Assembly: GCA_030248135.1 (NCBI GenBank)
Contig: JASANC010001326.1
Location: forward strand, 1-64,000
Length of the DNA stretch: 64,000 nucleotides
Reading direction: 5' to 3'
From: Theristus sp. LFF4_11
Lineage: Eukaryota > Nematoda > Chromadorea > Monhysterida > Xyalidae
Below are positions 25,101 through 35,059 of this stretch, in pieces. The first letter of the stretch is position 1, and each line of letters starts with the position of its first letter. A model generated the notes under the pieces. That model was not told the origin of the DNA and ran no database searches. It was given only the letters and a program-made list of their open reading frames with translations. The position numbers were made by a program, and so were the translations under genes.

Positions 25101-28100
25101 GGCAAACTATAACAACGAAACGACAACATATAACATTATTATAACGTATTACGTGTAAAAATGTTTTCACCATTTTTACACCACTCTTGAAAACAGCAGT
25201 AAAAATAATAATGGTGGCAACAAGCGCTGTAAAACAGACGGATAGGCGCGAAATGACAAGCGCGCCCCAAAACCGAAGCGTCTTATTACCAGCCAAAGTC
25301 ACTTTTCCGAAAGCACGTTTTTCATTTCTCCGTTTCAGCGTCTGTTTTTGATAAATGCGCGCTAGTGGGCGCCGCTGGCTGCTGCTGGTTGTGGTGGGAA
25401 AATGGCGCAGTCGTTTTCGGTGTGAATTACGCTCGCTTGTTAGTATACTCAACAAATGTCTCTGTGCGCAAAATGTTTTGTGAAAACACTGGCTGTGCGG
25501 TGCACACAGAACGCTGATAATAACGCAACTACCACGTCGCTGTTCACAATGAACAGTCCGCTGTCTGAGAAAGTGCTATAAAACTGTCGATATCATTGCG
25601 GTAAAACACAAACCAAAAAAACTAGAAAAAACACAGCAAATGACCGACTTCAAGCAATTGCGCAGCCCGCGACCGCTGCTGTGCGCTGATGGTGCGTGCG
25701 ACGGAGTGCGGCAACCGCTGCCAGACGTTGCTGTCAACGGTGGCGTCATCGCCATCATTGCTGTTGTTGTTGCATAAATCAGCGGCACGCTTCTGCGGCA
25801 ATGCCAATCCATTTTCGCGGCTGTTGTGCGGCGAACCGCGAATGGACGGCGTTGATACGGGCGATTTATGTGAGGCAGCGCTCGTGGTGGCGGCAGCCGA
25901 TGACGCAATGCGGGGCGTGTGTGCCGTGCTGCTGCTGGTGACAGCCGCTGACGTGACGTCATGATGCGTGCTGCTGACACTGTTGGCGTAGCTGTGCTCA
26001 GGCTGCTTCGGCGACACAGGTTGCATCACAGCGCGGCGTGACGGCTTCATCGGCACTGCACTGCTGTTGCTGTACTGGTGCGCCGGCGTTGCGTCACTCC
26101 CATTGGGCATGTGTTGCTCAGCGCTGCTCAGGAAATCTGACCAACAAAACATGAATGAGAAGTTGCATGAAAACCACCATTCACGCATCGTGCTCGTGCG
26201 ACGAAGACGTAATGACTGTGACTAGGAGATTTTCGGCAATGTACACCACATGACTAATCTCTGAGCGTACCGCAGTCATGCTTGATGGCGCAGTTCCAAA
26301 ATTGCCTCAGTGACACGAGCGCATCTCGGTGAAATAGGTCACTTCAGCAATTTTGAATTGCGGCGTCAAAACAGGAAACTAGTTACCTTTCTCTGTGCGC
26401 GCATTGAGTCACAGAACCCAAAGCAACGATACTTCAAGAAGCCTGTTCACCCCACAAAGAACAAGCCGCTGACCAGTGATGATGTTCGCGCACTGTCGCC
26501 AGGCGTCCCTGTTCTGCATGACCTGCGTGAGATCAGGCGCCGTCTCAGTCTCGTGCTCCCTCAGCACGTCCAACACCGTGCGTCCGTGCCAATCACGGAT
26601 CTCAACCGAGGCACCTGTAATTTTGATGAAACACAAACTCACTCAAGCGAGTTGCATGATGCAACTTGCATCTGCTCAAATTTTGCCGTAGTAAAAGAAA
26701 ATAGTGACAAAACACCTATGTTGTTACGAAAACTGCGACGTAATCATAAAAAAGCATCATTTGATCAAAAGCATAGCTATCAACGAAACATCAAAGCAAC
26801 AACTGATTACAATCAAAACTTCAAACAACAGCCGCCTATCTTACGAGCATTTAGCAGCAATTTCACGACGTCCGTGCGTCCGTACAGTGCGGCGAGATGC
26901 AACGCAGTGCCCTGCTCAGTGGCGTAGTCAACATCAAATCCACTCTGAATCAACAGTTCACACGTGTCCAAGTGTCCGTTTCTAGCAGCAAGATGCAATG
27001 GGAATTGTGCGCTGCCACCGCCCGTGGCCGACGAGCAAGCGCTGCGATTGTTGCAGTCGCACGGGCCGCCGTCGTCAAACGAACGATCGTCTGCACGCAA
27101 AACACACAACTTTGTTCATGATAAACATGCGCCACGGGAACGCCTACACCAGAAACAAAACTATTTATAAGAAACAGTGAACAAGACCGTGAAAAAGTGC
27201 TTATATTGACAATTTATTCAAACAAAATAGCGCCGTTTACTTCAAAACGCTCGTCTGTCACGCACAACAGGCACCCGAATTTTACTGCTTAGTTTACCCC
27301 GCTTCACAAATGTTTTCGCGCGAAGGGTACCAGTTGAACTGAACGTTGCTGTGCAAAACAAGACAAGCGCCTGTTTCGGAAAGCATCGTGACGTCATATT
27401 GGCGCAACACGTTCGACTAAAATGGGCGATACAGTATGGCCGAATAAATGAGGCAGTCCATCAAGGCGGGATCAGCCGCAGACTAGGAGTTGCCTTTTTC
27501 AAAAAAGCCAACGTAGTTCCCAATCATGTGTACAAGGGATAAAGAATGAACAGAATAGCGCGGATAATCCATTAGTTAAAAAAACGCGTCAATTTGGCAC
27601 ACAATTCAGTTTCTGAACGTTTTTTTTCTTTCATTCAAAATTCGCGCGCTCCTTGCACCCTGAAAAAAGCTGCCATGTTTAACCGGCCATACCGTACCTA
27701 ACGACAGATTATGCTGCAACGAGCGCGAACGTGCGGCGGAGGGCGGATTGTGGCGGTGCTGCAGCGCGAGTGTGCCCGTGCGGCCAGCAGCCGCTGCGAC
27801 TGCCGCATCGCAGACAGCCAGCAGCAGCAGCGACGGGTGGCTCTGTAGCAGACGGCGCACGATCGCCGTGCGACCGAGGCGTGCCGCCGTGTCCAGCGCG
27901 CTCTCGCCACGCGCGTTACGAGCACCGGCGTCGGCGTCGTACTGCAACGAGCTTGTGCGGTTGTGTTGCGCTGGCATTGGCGCACAAAAAGCAGCACGTT
28001 TTTTAAACTATTTGCTCAAATCGAACTTCAGGCTGACAAACCGTGATGATGTCGTCTCATTGAAGTATGCATATACAAACACATGAACTAATAACTTTGT

Positions 28101-29122
28101 GCCCCACCTGCAGCAGCAGCTTCACAATGCGTCCGTGGCCCCGTTGTACCGCCAAGTGCAGCGGCGTGTCTTTGCTGTTGCTGCGTGCGTTCACGGTGCA
28201 TTTGTCGGCGTCTCTCTGTAAGAATTCAGAATTGTGAGAATGCTGATGCCGTTACACTTATGGCTTTTATGAATGCGTGAAAACGGTTAATTTTGTGATT
28301 CATTTCATTAACACCCCATTCTGAACATGCCCATTCTGAACAAGCATAGTCAAACTCTATAGACAAGCAGCTTTATGGTTGGCAATCACCAACCAATCAG
28401 CGGATTCGTAGGTTATGTGGAACGATTCGAGATTCGTCACCTGATCCTCTAGTCCAGACGATCTGTTTGAACCAAATAACCGAATTTCTAAACAACCAGA
28501 GTGCCAGACAGAACGCAGCTTCAGGAACAGGTTAGAAACCCAGAGCCGGCTGTCAATCGATCTGAGGTCTGAGCCGAAAACAATACAGTATACAGTGTAC
28601 GTGTGCACGACCTCGAGCAAGAGTTCGGCGGCCTGCAGTCGTCCCGCCCAGACGGCCAAGTGCAACGGCAGACACGCGCGTCGATCGGCGACGGTGGCGA
28701 GCGCTGCGTGCGCGTGCAGCAGAACACCGAGCACCGCCGTGTGGCCGTTGAGCGCTGCGATGTGCGCGCACGTGTAGCCGCTGTCCGGCGCACGCTGGCG
28801 CAACGCTGAGCACTCGGAGCTGCGCAGGAAACTGCAAAGTGAAGTGACGCTGCAATTGACGCGCAAACTCAATAGTGCACATGTGAACATCCGATTGACT
28901 CTGTAGTCCGTCCTACTCCTGTCATACATCATTGACAGGCAAACACAATTTTTGTACCACACGCATGCACGTTTACTAAAAAGAAATCAAACGACAAAAA
29001 TAGACCAATAACACCACAAACCTGAGTGCCTTGATTTTGCTCGTTTTTCTGGACACAATCTCCTTCACCTTCTCTTCATCGCCAACGCGGCATGCCTCGT
29101 ACAGTTCTTCAAACCGTCCCAT
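19533..29122 (-). CDS. anks1: ANKS1/Odin-type adaptor (ankyrin repeats, two SAM domains, PTB domain)
   Basis: Cytoplasmic adaptor of the Odin family, which binds Eph and EGF-type receptors. Inferred exons on the minus strand: 29122-29022, 28831-28612, 28215-28108, 27941-27698, 27090-26845, 26614-26474, 26136-25649, 24844-24685, 23992-23700, 23518-23386, 22778-22497, 22407-22178, 22053-21718, 21512-21280, 21187-20629, 20556-20470, 20160-20041, 19649-19533. Phases agree throughout; about 1365 residues. It opens MGRFEELYEACRVGDEEKV, followed by ankyrin repeats (TPLHLAVQRGHGRIVKLLLQ and others) to about residue 350, a long Ser/Gln-rich linker, SAM1 (SEIARWLTQIGV, about 849), SAM2 (LADWLRSIGCDQYL, about 944) and a C-terminal PTB domain (HYLGSVQL, DLNCFAYVSEEHRQIYCHVF, EIILTLGQAFEVAYKL). 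A poly-Gln run is coded at 20960-21005. The start of exon 11 is least certain (22778 fits phase; 22749 does not). An acceptor-like TTTTACTCAG abuts the ATG. Confidence 0.92.
22102..22138. repeat. (ATCA)n microsatellite
   Basis: About nine tandem ATCA units in the ANKS1 intron between exons 12 and 13. Confidence 0.9.
22828..22907. other. Near-perfect 80-base hairpin in an ANKS1 intron
   Basis: A 36-base arm beginning CATTCAGGAAGCAGTAAATA is followed by a 7-base loop (TCAAAAA) and an arm ending CTGCTTCATGAATG that pairs with it. There are only a few mismatches, one bulge and two G-U-type pairs. Size and shape resemble a microRNA precursor, but it could also be a tiny palindromic element. It lies in ANKS1 intron 10. 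Confidence 0.6.
23147..23330. repeat. MITE family A copy
   Basis: Ends GTTCTGCGACTCAATGCGC and CATCGAGTCGCAGAAC are inverted. The central palindrome contains GCAATTCAAAATTGC and a degenerate GGTCACTT-type arm. In ANKS1 intron 10. Confidence 0.8.
26275..26418. repeat. MITE family A copy, left end eroded
   Basis: The right end GCGCGCATTGAGTCACAGAAC is family A, and the centre has AAAATTGCCTCAGTGAC and GGTCACTTCAGCAATTTTGA. The left terminal repeat is not recognisable. In ANKS1 intron 6 (26137-26473). Confidence 0.65.
27430..27696. repeat. Tc1/mariner-like MITE (family C), complete copy at a splice donor
   Basis: Starts TACAGTATGGCCGAATAAAT and ends CGGCCATACCGTA, whose inverse is TACGGTATGGCCG. 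The terminal TA fits a mariner-type target duplication. Its right end touches ANKS1 exon 4: the minus-strand donor GTACGG is one host G followed by the element's own TACGG. Confidence 0.85.
28347..28425. repeat. MITE family B fragment
   Basis: AGTCAAACTCTATAGACAAG is followed by GGCAATCACCAACCAATCAG, matching family B arms; one half is missing. In ANKS1 intron 2. Confidence 0.5.
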
Positions 29123-29778
29123 CTGAGTAAAAAAAATACAGCAACACTGCAAAACCGTTGCAAACAATGAATAAAATCAAGGCGGCAAACGTAGATTTTG
29201 GAACGACAAACTTTCAATTTTTTTCAGTTTAAAAAACTGAGCTTTGTTCACCTGTATCTGTGCGATTGCTTGCAGTTTGCAGAGGCAATCGATTAAAAAA
29301 AAAATGGTTGGTTTTTTCTTGGTGGGGTAAAAAACAGGACGGTGTATCACCCTTTTTTTCGGTGCAAAAGGAGAAAAAAGTGTCAAATGTCAACTCTTTA
29401 CTGTTGTCGGGTTGTTAAAAAACAAAAATAGTCATTTTTGTTTCTAAAAAAAATTTACCAAAAATTTTTTGCAAATCAAATTGGGCTAAATCAATTAGGG
29501 AGTCCGGAAGTTTGGTTATTTTCAAAAGAGAAACAATTAAGAACGTCTCATTCATTATTCAATTACACTTAAAAAATGTCAGTACAGTACCTAACTTTTA
29601 AAAAACATTTTTATTTTTTTATTTAATTTGGAAAACCGAATTTTCTTTTTCCCTACTAACCCTACCCTACTTTTTCCCGTCGGCCTACTAACAAAAAAAA
29701 CCGCACAACGCACATGCACAGTTACGGTTTCTTTTGCAGATGAAAAACAAAGCCCGCGCGCGAACAAATAAATAAAAA
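29123..29778. promoter_or_regulatory. Divergent spacer shared by ANKS1 (-) and ERGIC2 (+)
   Basis: 656 bases separate the two start codons, so the 5' control regions of both genes must overlap here. Part of it (about 29409-29510) is a diverged copy of the left end of the hAT-like element at 29994-30649 (GGGTTGTTAAAAAACAAAAA, then GGGCTAAATCAATTAGGGAG). AAAAATGTCATTTTTG-type runs are low complexity. No TATA box or initiator is convincing. TTCTTTTGCAG at 29729-29739 is an acceptor-like site 39 bases before the ERGIC2 start. Confidence 0.5.
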
Positions 29779-32700
29779 ATGTCGGAATTGCGGTATCGCG
29801 GAAAACCTCTCCGACAAGTGGTCGAAGATTTCGATGCATTTCCAAAAGTGGTGGAAAGTGTGCAGGAAGAAAAACGTGTTGCTGGTGGTTTAGGTGAGTT
29901 AATGTTTTGTTATTATATTTGAGAATTCGCCATTTGTGTGTGTGTGTGTGTTTGCGTTTTACTTTGATTTTACTTCAGTCTTCCCGTCGACAGCAGGGTT
30001 GTTAAAAAATCGTCATTTTTGTTTTTTTTAATTTAAAAAAAAATTTCAAAAATCAAAGTTGTGCTAAATCAACCAGAGAGTTCGAACTTCGAAGAACCAC
30101 ATTTGATGTATGGCGGAACTTTCCAGATTTTGTTTGGGTGACCTCATTTACCCCTTTTCCAAACCGTTACCATACCTCTTCTTGTGTTTTGACCCCCATA
30201 ACGTCACTAATTGTCCCCAGCCCAAGTGAAAATACACATATCGGCTTGAAATTCGATCAATTCTGATGATGTGTCGCGACGGCAGGCTGCGAAACAGCAA
30301 CCAGACAACGTAATGCTTGCAAACGGAGCAGCTCTGACGCTCAAATTTAGATTGGTAGAGAATCGTCACCTTATCTGCATCGGAAGTGGTAAGCCAACCT
30401 TTGGGACGCTCAAAAACATTATCGCAGATGTTGTTGAAGCCTGAAATCAGTCTGTAAAACGGTCCAAAATCGACTGCTAAAGGTTTTACGAGGTAATATC
30501 AAAGAAAATTTTTGTTGAACTTTCGAAAAATTGTGCCAGAATTGAGGTTTTCAGAACATATTAGAAGAAAATTTTTCGAATTTAAAAAGAATCGGCATTT
30601 TTTGTTTTTATTCACTTTTTTTTAATTTGATTTTTGTTTAACAACTCTAGTCGACAGTCTTGTTTTCATTGTTTGTGTAACTGTGTTGCTTGCATTTCAG
30701 TGGCGTTCACAAGCGCTGCTCTGATCCTTTGGTTGTCGATTGGCGAAATTCGTGACTACATCCGTGGACATGTCGAGTATAAGTTTTTGATCGACACAAA
30801 TTATAATTCGTAAGTGGTGGTTCTGTCTGGGTAACACATTTTATGTTTTTAATAATAAAATGTGTTACCCAGAGAGACCTAACAAAAATCACGAATCACA
30901 ATGGAGAAGGGACAACAAATTATTAATACACATAGATGCTTACCCCCTCTTATTTGTAGTCCAGCAGACCTGAACCAGCTGAACCACATATAAGCCATTC
31001 TAAAAAACGTTTTGTTGCTATGTCGTGTAAACTGTGGTGACACTGTCAGTCACCAAATAAGGTAAAGTGAAGTATCTATCCACTTTCTCAAAGAAAACAA
31101 TTTCAGCATGCAACACTTTGAATTACAGTGAGAAGAACGAACGTATCGGGTGTTGGTTTGAACTCAAACAGCCCATTTCTGGCCAAATATGTTGCACTGC
31201 GATGCTACTCCGATCCCGTTCTTCATCTTTCGCAAGCTCTGTATTTAGGTATACTGTGACAAAAAAACTGACATGTCCAAACAAGCATGCTGTTCGCCGT
31301 TGCAGTAGCATGATCGTTGAGCTGGACATGGTGATCGCAACGCCGTGCGCTCTTGTGACTGCCGATCTGAGCGGTGCAATTGAGCCGGATGCGCCAAAAC
31401 GATCAGCACAACAGCAGGCCATGGTGGACTTCTTTCCGCTGTTCGGTGCTGAGTCTCCGGAAAAGAAAGCGAACGAGTTTCAGTTGAGCGCCACTCGATT
31501 CGAGTTCACGAAAGAGGAACGCCAGTACTGGAATCTGCTGAAGGAGGCACAGGTGTGGACGTGGTGCTGCGGCTGGCTTGACTGGCATTCAAAGCACTGT
31601 TGTCGTTTGAAGTGGCAAAAAATGTGTGAAAGCAACGAATTACGGCATTACTTTGTTCACAAGGCATTGTTTTGTACTACTTCAAAGTCACAATTCGCAC
31701 AGCGTGCCCAAGAGCGACCGGGACAACAACGCGACTACAAGCCGCTGAACGATCTCCTCTACGTTCGTGACAACATCCTCGCTGGCCTGCGTGATGCGAA
31801 CGCACAAAAACAGAAAGCGCAACAGGAAGAGAAGCAGCGTTGGATGCAGCGTCGACCAATCAATCCGTTGGCGGACGCGTTCGGCGGCGGCGCATTGCCG
31901 GGCACCGGCGGCCTCGGCAGCTTCGGTGGTGCAGGCGGCGGTGTTCTGATCATCGGCGGCGGCTCTGACGGCCTGTCGGTCGTCAAAGTGCTACACTGTA
32001 AGTCTCAATTCGCTGCTCATTTCGTGTTTCTATGGACACGTCTCATTTTTTAATACTTAACGCAAAATGCCTCGGCAGTTCAGGTTGTCAGGTGTCAGTT
32101 CTTGCGTTTCTGGCACGATTATGTAGAGTCAGACCATCATTTCCTCCGTGTCTATACTTGCCAAACCGAAAAACATTGACACCAAATGACACCATTTTTT
32201 ATGTCAGCTGGCATGATGGACGAAGGCGGTACGGCGTGTCGTGTGCATGGCCAAATACCGGTGCGCAAACGGCCGGGCACAATCGAAATAACGCCCGGCA
32301 AAAAGATCAACATCGGCCCGTTGCAAGGGCGTGTCAACATGCACAATCCAAGAGGTGGGTTGCCATTCGTGTCATCATCATGAAACGTTTTTTATCATTT
32401 TTGTTCATAGTCTATGAATCCTAGGCATTTGTGGTGGTACATTTCATTGCAGATTTCAATTTCTCACACCGCATCGAGCACATGGGATTCGGCCCTCGGG
32501 TACCCGGCTTGGTGTTGCCGCTCACTGGCACTGAGAAACACTCCGCCGATAGTACGTACTTGTTTCTTTGTTTTGTCAACACCGATTTTGATGACAGGAA
32601 CTGATTTCGGCCATCTCCTGAAATTAAAATTTACAATTCTACATTTCAGGCATGGACCTGTATCAGTATTACCTGAAGATCGTTCCCACGCGGATACAGC

Positions 32701-33146
32701 GACCGTTTGGCAGTGCGATCGTCACGTACCAGTACGCGTTGACACAAACGGTCAGTGGTGCAATTTGCTGAAGCATGTTTTCTGGTACAAGGGTAGATAT
32801 GAAATACTGCAAGCAATAGTGGACCGACCGGGGAAGTTGAACATTAAAATGCGAATGTTCGCGTTCGCAGAAACGCGCGATCAACCACGCGAGCGGCTCG
32901 CACGGCATGCCGGGCATCACGCTCAAGTACGAACTGACGCCGATCATGATTGAGATCAGGGCGCCGGCCGAGCAGACACCGCTGCGGCTGATGCTGAGGC
33001 TGTGCGCCATCGCCGGCGGCCTGTTCGCCACGTCCACGGTGCTCTATTCACTCGCGCAAACTGCCCTTGCACACTGGCAACGCACCGCGAGACGTCAAAC
33101 GACGCAAATCTTGACGTCAAATGAACGCAGCTCGTTTGATACTTGA
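29779..33146 (+). CDS. ergic2: ERGIC2-type ER-Golgi cargo receptor (Erv41 family)
   Basis: Two-pass membrane protein cycling between ER and Golgi, partner of ERGIC3/Erv46. Inferred exons: 29779-29893, 30701-30809, 31306-31552, 31703-31997, 32208-32354, 32453-32551, 32650-32750, 32871-33146. Phases fit; about 462 residues. Seen: N-terminal LRQVVEDFDAFPKV, first membrane segment about 39-53, TACRVHGQIPVRK, DFNFSHRIEHMGFG, DLYQYYLKIVPTRI, HASGSHGMPGITLKYELTPI, second membrane segment about 410-432, and a basic cytoplasmic tail. Human ERGIC2 is about 377 residues. Much of the extra length is exon 4, which adds a Gln/Lys-rich coil and a glycine-rich stretch (about 209-240) in the lumenal part. Intron 1 holds a hAT-like element. 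Confidence 0.92.
29994..30649. mobile_element. Non-autonomous hAT-like element with 8-bp target duplication
   Basis: Left end CAGGGTTGTTAAA, right end TTTAACAACTCTA. The bases just outside both ends are identical, GTCGACAG (29986-29993 and 30650-30657), the 8-bp duplication typical of the hAT superfamily. The body matches 54597-55310 (for example AAATCAAAGTTGTGCTAAAT and GATTTTGTTTGGGTGACCTC). No transposase. It fills most of ERGIC2 intron 1. Confidence 0.9.
30827..30872. other. Perfect 18-bp hairpin near the ERGIC2 intron 2 donor
   Basis: CTGGGTAACACATTTTAT (30827-30844) pairs perfectly with ATAAAATGTGTTACCCAG (30855-30872) across a 10-base loop. It begins 17 bases after the splice donor at 30810. 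Confidence 0.75.
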
Positions 33147-33771
33147 GTCTTGACACTGCGATTTAGCTCATTTTTCTGTTATTTATATCGTTTGTGACTT
33201 CGTTGGAATCTTCATCCTTGTCTTGTCGTTGTTTTCATTTGTGAATTTCGTTTTTTTTGGCTCCGTTAGACTTTGATAGGCAGTATACTTAGCGTTGTTT
33301 TTTCACGGATTCCTGTTAGTTTCTTTCTGATTTCTGGTTTTTTTATCACAAAAGGGACAAGCAAATCACAAACTTTTGAATGAAAAATTCGCATTGTGAT
33401 CATGATCATTCTGGTGTTCATCTGTACATAGTGGGATGTCGTAGGCCTTGCCTGACCAAAGCATTGCTCAATGGTTGTGCTGTTCTGTTTTGAATGAAGA
33501 TCAAACAATGCTGTCGGGGTTGGGTTAGTCAACAACGGTTGTGTTCCTGCGTGCACAGTAATGCATTATCTTTGTTTGGTACAGTACAGTGTATTTGTCC
33601 AAACTTGTCACTGAGTTCCATTAAACCACAAAATTGAGTGTTAGATTTCACCCAATATACATAGGTTCTTTCTGTTATTCAAGGTTTCGTTCGCGTGCTC
33701 TGTATTCTGCGAAAAAAAGTGACCGGCTTAAACTAGCAAACTGAGCTGCCACTTTTCCAGTTCATTTGTCA
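33147..33771. other. Spacer ERGIC2 to MED28
   Basis: 625 bases between two genes on the same strand, no coding exon seen. It contains one copy (about 33685-33710) of a dispersed motif CTCTGTATTCTGCGAAAA. TTTTCCAG at 33753-33760 is an acceptor-like site 11 bases before the MED28 start codon. Confidence 0.5.
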
Positions 33772-34837
33772 ATGAAAATGGATGACGTGAAAGCACCGGT
33801 GGTGGAGCCGAGCACCAGTGCGTCAAACGGTGCTCAAGCAAAACCGGAAACAAACTCGCCCGTCGATGAGCTACGTCACGCAATGACCGCTGTTTTTAGG
33901 CATGTTCACTTCAGTAGCTTTACTTTTTTTGTAATTCATGCATCCTGACATTTCAAGCTGGCATGCTGATTAGCTTTATCATTCAACTGGTTTGACCAAT
34001 CGTCGGTGAGCTCAATTCAAAAGTAGCCAATGAGCAGATTGTAGATGAATTTCAGTTCAACTATAACTTTGGCAATCAGCTGATTGGTTGCTGGTGATGT
34101 GATGTGTGCATTCTGCGCACGACAGACAGACTCATCTGCAGCAACTCTTGCACAGAATGCATACATCACGGGACCACCAACAAATCAGCTGATTGCCTAT
34201 AATTTCGAGTTAGACTACAGTGACATTAGTTTCCTGTGCGTTTTTTTTAGTGAGCTGCGGTGCTGGCCGGAGAGCCGCCCAGCAGGCAGTCTGCAAGCGG
34301 ATTTGTGTGAGCGCCATCGCATCGTGCTCGAGTCGAAGACAACGCAGTTCACAGACGCCATTCGCCAGGTCGACTGGTCGTTTGTGAACGATGAAACCTG
34401 GCTCGTTGCGAACATGCCTGATGTGGTGCTGCAACATGTCAGTTCAAACAATACAATATCCGACAACATCAGTCAATCAGACTCACCAGCAGCGGCCGGT
34501 CAGCTGATTGTCTATGTTATTGTCTACTTGCGCATCGCTTGCCTGCGAGGCGAACGTGAATGAAGCAACAATGGCCTTGGAATGTTTGATCAGTGTTCAG
34601 AAATCGCACCGGTTCTTTTTCCAGGAAATCGACGAGCTTGAGCGAGAAAAGGCGTCGCTGACAGCACGACTGGCCTCGACAGACTCCGTGATCAAACAGT
34701 GGACACCATCAATGTTGGCCAGTAATGCCGGGCAACTGACTGATTTCAGCAGTGGCTTTGTGCCGATGTCGACTCACCCAGGTGGCACGGTGCACGTGAA
34801 CGCACCACCGCCAGTGAATGTCTCTAATGCTGAGTGA
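33772..34837 (+). CDS. med28: Mediator complex subunit 28
   Basis: Head-module subunit of Mediator, which links activators to RNA polymerase II. Inferred exons 33772-33899, 34251-34437, 34625-34837; 175 residues, against 178 in human MED28. The conserved start PVDELRHAMTAVF matches the family's DELE-type helix, and EIDELEREKASLTARL plus IKQW match its C-terminal coiled coil. The middle part is weakly conserved, as usual. Intron 1 only keeps frame if it uses a GC donor (AG|GCATGT at 33900) with the acceptor at 34250. Both choices also restore the expected length. An alternative is a GT donor with loss of a few residues. Confidence 0.78.
34054..34215. repeat. MITE family B copy
   Basis: Arms AGTTCAACTATAACTTTGGC and TATAATTTCGAGTTAGACT, inner GGCAATCAGCTGATTGG and CAGCTGATTGCC. 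In MED28 intron 1. Confidence 0.75.
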
Positions 34838-35059
34838 CGTTCTGCGTGTTTTGTTGTTACGTTTTCAATCTGCCCTGACTGTTACGCTGTTTGCTCAGTA
34901 AAGCTGTTTACGCTGACGGTGACTTGCTTGATTTTACTAGTGAAAGCAACAACAATCAACAACAACGAACAAGATTTGTCTAACAAGATAGCAACCGCTG
35001 CAATTTGTCTGAAGAATATAGTCGCTAGTCGCACTATAACAATCGCAAGATTGCTTCGA

